Of a stretch of DNA of 9,372 nucleotides, positions 4,799-9,372 are shown piece by piece. The stretch covers positions 1 through 9,372 of the forward strand of contig JAGXNU010000070.1 of NCBI GenBank assembly GCA_019894815.1, read 5' to 3'. Source of the DNA: Promethearchaeota archaeon. GTDB taxonomy: Archaea > Asgardarchaeota > Lokiarchaeia > Sigyniarchaeales > SOKP01. The translations under genes and the position numbers were made by a program. The first letter of the stretch is position 1, and each line of letters begins with the position of its first letter. The notes beneath the pieces were generated by a model. That model did not search any database. It was given only the letters and a program-made list of their open reading frames with translations, and was not told where the DNA came from.

Positions 4799-4807
4799 CT
4801 ACTCAAG

Positions 4808-6988
4808 ATGACCGCTAAGGAAGATATCTCATTTTTCTTTAATCCTAAGAGCATAGCTATCATTGGGGCAAGTCCTACGGCGGGAAAAGTTGGATATAAC
4901 GTGTTAAATAATATAATTGACTCTGGTTACTCCGGTAGAGTGTATCCTATTAATCCGAAAGCTGATACGTTCAAAGAAATTGGTGGTTACAAGGCATTTA
5001 AGAATGTATTAGAAGTTCCCGATGTAATTGATATAGCGATTTTTGTGATTCCTGCAAAATTAGTACTTTCTGTAGCAGAAGAATGTGGTCAGAAAAAAAT
5101 AAAAGGACTCATTATCATAAGTGCTGGTTTTAAAGAAATCGGAGTAGAAGGAGTAAAAAGAGAAAACAAACTGATTCAAATCGCTCAAAAATATAAAATG
5201 AGGATAATTGGTCCTAATGTTTTAGGTTTTATAGGATTAAATTATAATGGTTCTTTTGCATCTGAAACACCTAAAAAAGGAAATATAGCGATGATATCGC
5301 AATCAGGTGCTTTTTTAACAGCTTTCATGGACTATTCGATGGAACAACCATATGGATTTTCATGCAATATCAGTTTGGGAAATAAAGCTGACCTTGATTC
5401 AGTTGATTTTATCGAGTATTTGGTTGATGATCCTGATACCAAAGTAATTTTATGCTACTTAGAAAGTATTGAGAATGGGAGAAAATTTCTTGAAGTAGTT
5501 TCAAAAGCCACACGGAAAAAACCGATTATAATTTTAAAGTCAGGAGTTAGTGAAGCAGGAGCCAGAGCTGCTTCAAGTCATACTGGTGCACTCGCAGGAT
5601 CGGATATTGCCTATGAATTAGCATTTGAAAAATGTGGTGTGTTGCGAGCACAATCTATAGAAGATTTATTCGATTATGGTGAAATATTTCTATGTCAACC
5701 TATTCCTCATGAAAATGCATTTGCGATAATTACTAATGCAGGAGGCCCTGGAATCGTGGCAACTGATCATTTCGAACGTGAAAAAATAAAATTCGCCCGA
5801 TTTTCAGAGCCAATTCTTCATTTATTAAGAGAGAATTTACCTCCTGAGGCTGCTATATTTAACCCCATAGATCTGATAGGAGATGCACCACCAGATCGAT
5901 ATCGCTTTGCAATTGAGACTATTTTTGGCTTGAACCGAGGAAAATATGATGTTATCATAAATGATGATGACATTACTACGTATGGAGCTCTTATTTTGAT
6001 GAGTCCTCAAGCTCAAACCCATCCCGATGATGTAGCATCCCTAATATTAGAATTAAGCTCCTCAAATTTAGCAGATAAACCAATTGTTTGCGCTTTCCTT
6101 GGGGAAAAATCAGTGAAAAAGGCAAGGCAATTTTTAAAACAAAACGGAGTACCTTGTTATTCTTTTCCAGAGCGAGCTGCAAGATCACTAAAAGCTTTAA
6201 TAAACAGGAGCGAATTTTTAAACTCAAAATCATTAGAGGGTATTGAATTACCAAAATTTGATGTTAATAAAGAAAGGGTTAAAGAAATTTTTAATAATGC
6301 ACGTGATGATGGAAGAACAGTTTTGCTTAGTCATGAAACAAGCGAGATTTTTGAATGTTATGGCATCAAATCTCCTAAATCTCGATTAGCAAAAACCCCA
6401 AGACAAGCAATGGAAATACAGAAAGAACTAGGTAAAAGCGTGATGAAAATCGTAAGTCCTCAGATCATCCATAAAACTGATGTTGGGGGATTAATTTTAA
6501 ATATTGAAAACCAAGAACAAGCATTTGAAGCTTATATTCAAATTGTTGATAATTCCAAGCGATTTGGTCCACAAAATGTAAAAATATATGGTGTAGAAGT
6601 CCAAGAAATGATTGATTTCAATCAAGAAAAGAAAATCAATGAATTAATTATTGGCATGTCACGGGATGCTCAATTTGGCCCATTGATCATGATAGGATCG
6701 GGTGGAATATACGCAAATTTTCTTAAAGATGTAGCTTTTGCACTCTCATATAAGTTTACAAGAGAAGATGCCATGGAAATGCTTCAAAAAACCAAAATTT
6801 TTAGTCTTCTACAAGGAGTAAGGGGAGAAAGCCCATCTGATATTGAAGCAATATTGGATGTTTTATTAAATCTCTCTCAATTAGTTAATGAATTTCCTGA
6901 AATAATGGAATTGGATATAAATCCACTATTAAGCTTTACAAAATCATACAGCGCCGTTGATATTAAAATAACCATATCAAGGGAATAA
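4808..6988 (+). CDS. acd: ADP-forming acetyl/acyl-CoA synthetase, fused alpha-beta type
   Basis: This enzyme interconverts acyl-CoA + ADP + Pi and acid + ATP + CoA. It is the main ATP-yielding acetate-forming step in many anaerobic archaea and can also activate acids. The 726-residue protein carries both subunits in one chain. Residues about 8-130 form the CoA-binding Rossmann domain (SIAIIGASP at 15-23). Residues about 135-300 form the first ligase domain, with the phosphorylated His258 in RAASSHTGALAGS (253-265). The second ligase domain follows, including ITNAGGPGIVATDHF at 307-321. A linker is near 475-500. The ATP-grasp beta part starts near 505, with the second conserved His555 in SPQIIHKTDVGG (550-561), GPLIMIGSGGIYANFLKDVAF at 624-644 and ELDINPLL at 701-708. 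All key motifs are intact. The DRTGG-domain gene follows after 49 bases. The substrate (acetate, aryl or branched acids) cannot be told from sequence. Confidence 0.94.
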   Translation: MTAKEDISFFFNPKSIAIIGASPTAGKVGYNVLNNIIDSGYSGRVYPINPKADTFKEIGGYKAFKNVLEVPDVIDIAIFVIPAKLVLSVAEECGQKKIKGLIIISAGFKEIGVEGVKRENKLIQIAQKYKMRIIGPNVLGFIGLNYNGSFASETPKKGNIAMISQSGAFLTAFMDYSMEQPYGFSCNISLGNKADLDSVDFIEYLVDDPDTKVILCYLESIENGRKFLEVVSKATRKKPIIILKSGVSEAGARAASSHTGALAGSDIAYELAFEKCGVLRAQSIEDLFDYGEIFLCQPIPHENAFAIITNAGGPGIVATDHFEREKIKFARFSEPILHLLRENLPPEAAIFNPIDLIGDAPPDRYRFAIETIFGLNRGKYDVIINDDDITTYGALILMSPQAQTHPDDVASLILELSSSNLADKPIVCAFLGEKSVKKARQFLKQNGVPCYSFPERAARSLKALINRSEFLNSKSLEGIELPKFDVNKERVKEIFNNARDDGRTVLLSHETSEIFECYGIKSPKSRLAKTPRQAMEIQKELGKSVMKIVSPQIIHKTDVGGLILNIENQEQAFEAYIQIVDNSKRFGPQNVKIYGVEVQEMIDFNQEKKINELIIGMSRDAQFGPLIMIGSGGIYANFLKDVAFALSYKFTREDAMEMLQKTKIFSLLQGVRGESPSDIEAILDVLLNLSQLVNEFPEIMELDINPLLSFTKSYSAVDIKITISRE

Positions 6989-7012
6989 TTAATAATATAA
7001 TAATTAATAATA
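6984..7012 (+). repeat. 14-bp tandem direct repeat between the two operon genes
   Basis: AATAATTAATAATA occurs exactly at 6984-6997 and 6999-7012, one base apart, covering the synthetase stop codon and half of the spacer. This looks like a small slippage duplication. It has no obvious function beyond lengthening the AT-rich gap. Confidence 0.55.
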
Positions 7013-7037
7013 GATAATAAGAAAAAGGGAATTGAAA

Positions 7038-8102
7038 ATGGTCAAAGCAGTATATTTATGTTCTCTTCATGAACATGTTGGAAAATCCTTGTTGGCAATA
7101 GGTATAATGCTCAACTTGCAAGAAAAAGGAAAAAAGGTTGCTTATTTCAAGCCAGTAGGCATTCCTAGGGGTGCGTTCTCAGATAAAGCAGATCGCGATG
7201 TTGGGTTCATTCAAAACACCGTATTTAAGACAGATTTACCATATGATATCATAAGCCCCGTTTCCATACCAGATTGTTATTATGTTGATTTAATCGATTC
7301 ATCAAAAAAGGAAGGTCATCTCATTTCAATAAAGCAAGCATATGAAGAAATCAGTAAAAAATATGATTACATCATTATTGAAGGAGCGCCTTCAATAAAA
7401 AAATACATTAGAGTTGGCTTAGATGATGTTACTGTGGCTAAAACATTAGGTATTAACGAATTGGTGTATATACAGACTGAATCTTCTGATAAGTGCATCG
7501 ACAACCTCTTTTTCACTAAGAAATACTTTGAATTTAGAGATGTCAAAATTAAGGGTGTAATTTTCAATAAAATCGATCACGAGTACAAGGCCCGTATTGA
7601 AGAATTACGAGAAAACCACATCGAAAGATATAACATTTCTATCATAGCTATAATTCCAAAAAGCTTGGAACTACTAAGTCCTAGAGTTTCAGAGCTTCAG
7701 TGGGCAATTGGGGGCGAATTATTAAATGAATTAGCAATTGAAGGATTAGATCAAGTCGTAGAAACTTACATTATAGCAGCGATGAACGTGCAAGCTGCTT
7801 TAAAATACTTGCGTTCGGTTAAAAAAGCGGTAGTAATCACTGGTGGTGATAGGTCCGATGTTGCACTTGCTGCTCTAAATGAAAATGTTTCAGCCTTAAT
7901 TTTAACGGGATTCATTAAACCTGATGCAACCGTCATTAATGAAGCAAACAAGAAGAAGATTCCAATCATTCTTTCGCCTTCTGATACATACACGACAATA
8001 CGTAATATGGAACGGGTTAAACCAAGTATTCAAGAACAAGAAATAAATCTCGTGAAAGAATTGGTCAATACACATTTCAACTGGGACATCTTACTAAAAT
8101 GA
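7038..8102 (+). CDS. BioD-like P-loop plus DRTGG-domain protein (Pta N-terminal-like, no Pta catalytic domain)
   Basis: The 354-residue protein matches the N-terminal regulatory half of long phosphotransacetylases. Residues 1 to about 210 form a BioD/CobQ-like P-loop domain, with SLHEHVGKS (9-17) as the nucleotide loop, VAYFKPVGIP (34-43) and YIIIEGAP (111-118) as the Walker B strand. Residues about 215-325 form a DRTGG-type domain, with ITGGDRSDVALAAL (267-280) in place of the usual DRT signature, then ALILTG and a DTYTT segment at 316-320. No phosphotransacetylase catalytic domain is present or fits before the stop. The ATG at 7038 is preferred over TTG 7032 because AAGGGA lies seven bases upstream of it. 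It is the second gene of an operon with the ADP-forming synthetase. Such proteins recur beside archaeal synthetase genes, so a role in sensing nucleotides or acyl-CoA and controlling that enzyme is a reasonable inference. Enzymatic activity is untested. Confidence 0.87.
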   Translation: MVKAVYLCSLHEHVGKSLLAIGIMLNLQEKGKKVAYFKPVGIPRGAFSDKADRDVGFIQNTVFKTDLPYDIISPVSIPDCYYVDLIDSSKKEGHLISIKQAYEEISKKYDYIIIEGAPSIKKYIRVGLDDVTVAKTLGINELVYIQTESSDKCIDNLFFTKKYFEFRDVKIKGVIFNKIDHEYKARIEELRENHIERYNISIIAIIPKSLELLSPRVSELQWAIGGELLNELAIEGLDQVVETYIIAAMNVQAALKYLRSVKKAVVITGGDRSDVALAALNENVSALILTGFIKPDATVINEANKKKIPIILSPSDTYTTIRNMERVKPSIQEQEINLVKELVNTHFNWDILLK

Positions 8103-8107
8103 AATAA

Positions 8108-8740
8108 TCAATATGATTTCTTTTTCCTTTTTTTCCTTTCTTCGAGTTGTTTAGAGAAATCATCAAAATGATGCATGAAATCATCCATTTTAAACTTAGT
8201 CAAATTGCTTCTAATCGTATCAAATCCATTACATATTCCCCAAGAAAAGGGAGTATCACATTTATAACACGTACCAAGAAAACCATAAACATGATAAAAA
8301 TTCAGTACTCCTAGTATAATGGAAAATGTATAGCTAAATATGAAATAATTTGTCATTGGAGGATTAGGTAAAGACCATATCCACCAAAACAAAAATGACG
8401 ATCCCAATCCAATCAAAAACTTCTGAATTATCTTCACAAGTTTCACTCTTGTTAGGTGTAAAGGGCTCATGAAAAACGTGCTGATTAAAATAATACTAAT
8501 TATAAAAAAGTAATCAGTAGGAATAATATTAGAAATATTCCAAAAATCTATCAATGCTATTCCTACAAAAGCTGTTGGATAACCAATAAAACATCCAATA
8601 CAAAATCTTAATTTTCCCATATTAATAGTGTGATTATCAAATTTATCACATTCTGGATGATGGCTCAGTAATAAGGGCCAAAAAGCAAAAATTGCTAAAA
8701 TTCCAGTTACAAATTTACTCCTATTCTTCTTTTCAGTCAT
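8108..8740 (-). CDS. Five-span membrane protein with Cys/His clusters, DUF2085-like
   Basis: The 210-residue product has about five membrane segments, near residues 9-26, 50-67, 76-94, 104-123 and 131-154. The tail is charged and lysine-rich, ending KKRKKKSY, and is probably cytoplasmic. Between spans one and two lies HHPECDKF (His27, His28, Cys31) followed by RFCIGC (Cys47, Cys50), reminiscent of the H...CxxC pattern of DUF2085 membrane proteins. After the last span comes a second cluster, CYKC and GIC (Cys158, Cys161, Cys170). These could bind a metal or form a redox pair. The function of the family is unknown. The start is uncertain: ATG 8740 gives the cleaner N-terminus, while an in-frame GTG at 8806 would add 22 residues. 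GAGAGG lies 15 bases upstream of the ATG. It is convergent with the operon ending at 8102, with only five bases between stops. Confidence 0.72.
   Translation of the reverse strand: MTEKKNRSKFVTGILAIFAFWPLLLSHHPECDKFDNHTINMGKLRFCIGCFIGYPTAFVGIALIDFWNISNIIPTDYFFIISIILISTFFMSPLHLTRVKLVKIIQKFLIGLGSSFLFWWIWSLPNPPMTNYFIFSYTFSIILGVLNFYHVYGFLGTCYKCDTPFSWGICNGFDTIRSNLTKFKMDDFMHHFDDFSKQLEERKKRKKKSY
8117..8139 (+). terminator. Pyrimidine-rich terminator of the synthetase operon
   Basis: Fifteen bases past the stop at 8102 the plus strand carries several T runs (T5 and T7 among them) over 23 bases, within the 3' end of the convergent membrane-protein gene. These are the same bases that encode that protein's lysine tail. 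Confidence 0.4.
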
Positions 8741-8858
8741 GAGTTGAGTTATAATCCTCTCTATACAATTGAAATCAAATTGTTTGTACCTTATAAAGAA
8801 TTTCACTAAAAAGGAAAAAAAGAATTTATATTTTCGATCGTTTATATTATTGAAGTAA

Positions 8859-9122
8859 TTAGTAGAAACCGTATCCGGCGCCTAATAATTCATTTATAAA
8901 AGCGACAAGAACTACAGTTACTAATATAATGCATATAACACTAATACTTCCAAGGACTAATCCAGCGATCGCCATTCCTGATGAATCATCTTTTTTTATT
9001 CCAATTGCTCCACAGACTATAGCTACAACTGGAAAGGCAAATCCAAAAAATGAAAGGAACCATCCACAGCATAGTCCAATAATTCCAAAAATTAAAGCTA
9101 TTATACCAAAAGTGTTTCCCAT
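8859..9122 (-). CDS. Small DUF4190-like membrane protein
   Basis: The 87-residue protein has Gly-rich hydrophobic segments at about residues 5-20, 22-43 and 50-75. A short polar loop, KKDDSSGMAIAG (43-54), joins the last two, and the tail is glycine/aromatic (GAGYGFY). Gly-Ile-Ile repeats, then AIGIKK with an acidic Ser/Gly loop, then AGLVLG, is the hallmark of DUF4190-type small membrane proteins, common in bacteria and archaea with unknown function. Cysteines 18, 19, 37 and 64 lie within or beside the spans. The ATG at 9122 has GTGA about eight bases upstream, the same partial ribosome site as the gene at 1-196. It lies upstream of the Cys/His membrane protein on the same strand, 118 bases from its ATG (8740) or 52 bases from the alternative GTG (8806), so co-transcription is possible. 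Confidence 0.78.
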   Translation of the reverse strand: MGNTFGIIALIFGIIGLCCGWFLSFFGFAFPVVAIVCGAIGIKKDDSSGMAIAGLVLGSISVICIILVTVVLVAFINELLGAGYGFY

Positions 9123-9171
9123 TTTTTTTCACTTGATTTCGTAATTAAAGTTATAATTATAATGTGTTAGA

Positions 9172-9183
9172 TTTATATATAAA
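9172..9183 (-). promoter_or_regulatory. Palindromic TATA box TTTATATATAAA
   Basis: This perfect 12-base palindrome would act as a TATA box on either strand. On the minus strand it predicts a start near 9151 and a leader of about 29 bases for the DUF4190-like gene. TTATAATTATAA at 9151-9162 is an alternative giving a nearly leaderless transcript. Confidence 0.45.
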
Positions 9184-9221
9184 GGTAATGCAATTTATTG
9201 TTCTTTATAAGTCAAGAAGAG

Positions 9222-9246
9222 TTTTCTTAACTTTTAACTAAGAAAA
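9222..9246. repeat. 8-bp inverted repeat in the right-end intergenic region
   Basis: TTTTCTTA (9222-9229) and TAAGAAAA (9239-9246) are exact reverse complements around a nine-base spacer. The region 9123-9372 contains no convincing reading frame on either strand. This repeat, the TATA box and the hairpin at 9322-9347 are all that I see in it. Confidence 0.4.
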
Positions 9247-9321
9247 TGAAAGAATTGGTTAAACTATGAAGGAGACTAAATGTGAAATACTACTATAATA
9301 ATTTGGTGTAACGCATTTGCT

Positions 9322-9347
9322 AATTAATTCTTAAAGAAGAATTAATT
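9322..9347. repeat. Perfect 11-bp hairpin near the right edge
   Basis: AATTAATTCTT (9322-9332) and AAGAATTAATT (9337-9347) form a perfect 11-bp stem with the loop AAAG. It is followed at once by TGAGGAGATTTTC. The GAGGAG at 9349-9354 looks like a ribosome site but no start codon follows before the window ends. It may belong to a gene or terminator beyond the edge. Confidence 0.5.
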
Positions 9348-9372
9348 TGAGGAGATTTTCGGACTAAATAAC

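Noticed and set aside
5837..6254. Two minus-strand frames inside the synthetase gene
   Set aside because: They lie fully within a long conserved gene, have no ribosome site and resemble no protein family.
6984..7012. AT-rich tandem repeat as a possible CRISPR or attachment site
   Set aside because: Only two 14-base copies with a one-base gap and no spacers. It is best explained by slippage.
7038..8102. Reading the DRTGG protein as a full phosphate acetyltransferase or as BioD
   Set aside because: It lacks the Pta catalytic domain and carries a C-terminal DRTGG-type domain that BioD does not have. No biotin gene is nearby.

Overview
This AT-rich window most likely comes from an archaeon, and probably from an anaerobic Asgard-type (Lokiarchaeia-like) lineage. 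The archaeal call rests on several features seen together. There are TATA-like boxes about 25 bases ahead of starts that need no leader, U-tract terminators without hairpins, and occasional strong GGAGG/GGTGA ribosome sites. The gene content also fits: a fused ADP-forming acyl-CoA synthetase next to a DRTGG-domain P-loop protein, a CooC-type nickel ATPase and HypC. The Asgard placement is an inference from the mix of anaerobic nickel/acetyl-CoA genes with a cyclophilin, a long coiled-coil/HEAT protein and a very acidic small protein. It is not proven by any single marker.

Layout from left to right. Bases 1-196 hold the N-terminal part of a membrane protein on the minus strand, which runs off the left edge. 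hypC (plus) lies divergent to it. Next comes a minus-strand block: an 85-residue unknown, a CooC-like ATPase with its CxC motif, and a 61-residue two-helix membrane protein with its own strong ribosome site. A 499-residue coiled-coil protein with C-terminal HEAT-like repeats follows, also minus. A 273-base AT-rich intergenic region then separates it from a 63-residue, very acidic, tryptophan-containing protein (plus). A cyclophilin (minus, leaderless) is divergent from a two-gene plus-strand operon: the fused acyl-CoA synthetase and a BioD-like/DRTGG protein. The right end carries two minus-strand membrane proteins, one Cys/His-rich with about five spans and one DUF4190-like. The last 250 bases have no gene but contain promoter-like and hairpin-forming sequence.

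Metabolic reading. HypC serves [NiFe]-hydrogenase maturation. CooC-type ATPases serve nickel insertion into CO dehydrogenase/acetyl-CoA synthase. The ADP-forming synthetase interconverts acyl-CoA and acid with ATP. Together they suggest an H2/CO2/acetyl-CoA-based anaerobic metabolism. The DRTGG partner lacks a phosphotransacetylase catalytic domain, so it may act as a sensor or regulator of the synthetase. No insertion sequence, CRISPR array, tRNA or rRNA was recognised. The most unusual items are the acidic DSS1-like-in-composition protein with its triplicated promoter element, the coiled-coil/HEAT protein, the synthetase/DRTGG pair with an inverted repeat around its promoter, and the cyclophilin with an insertion.
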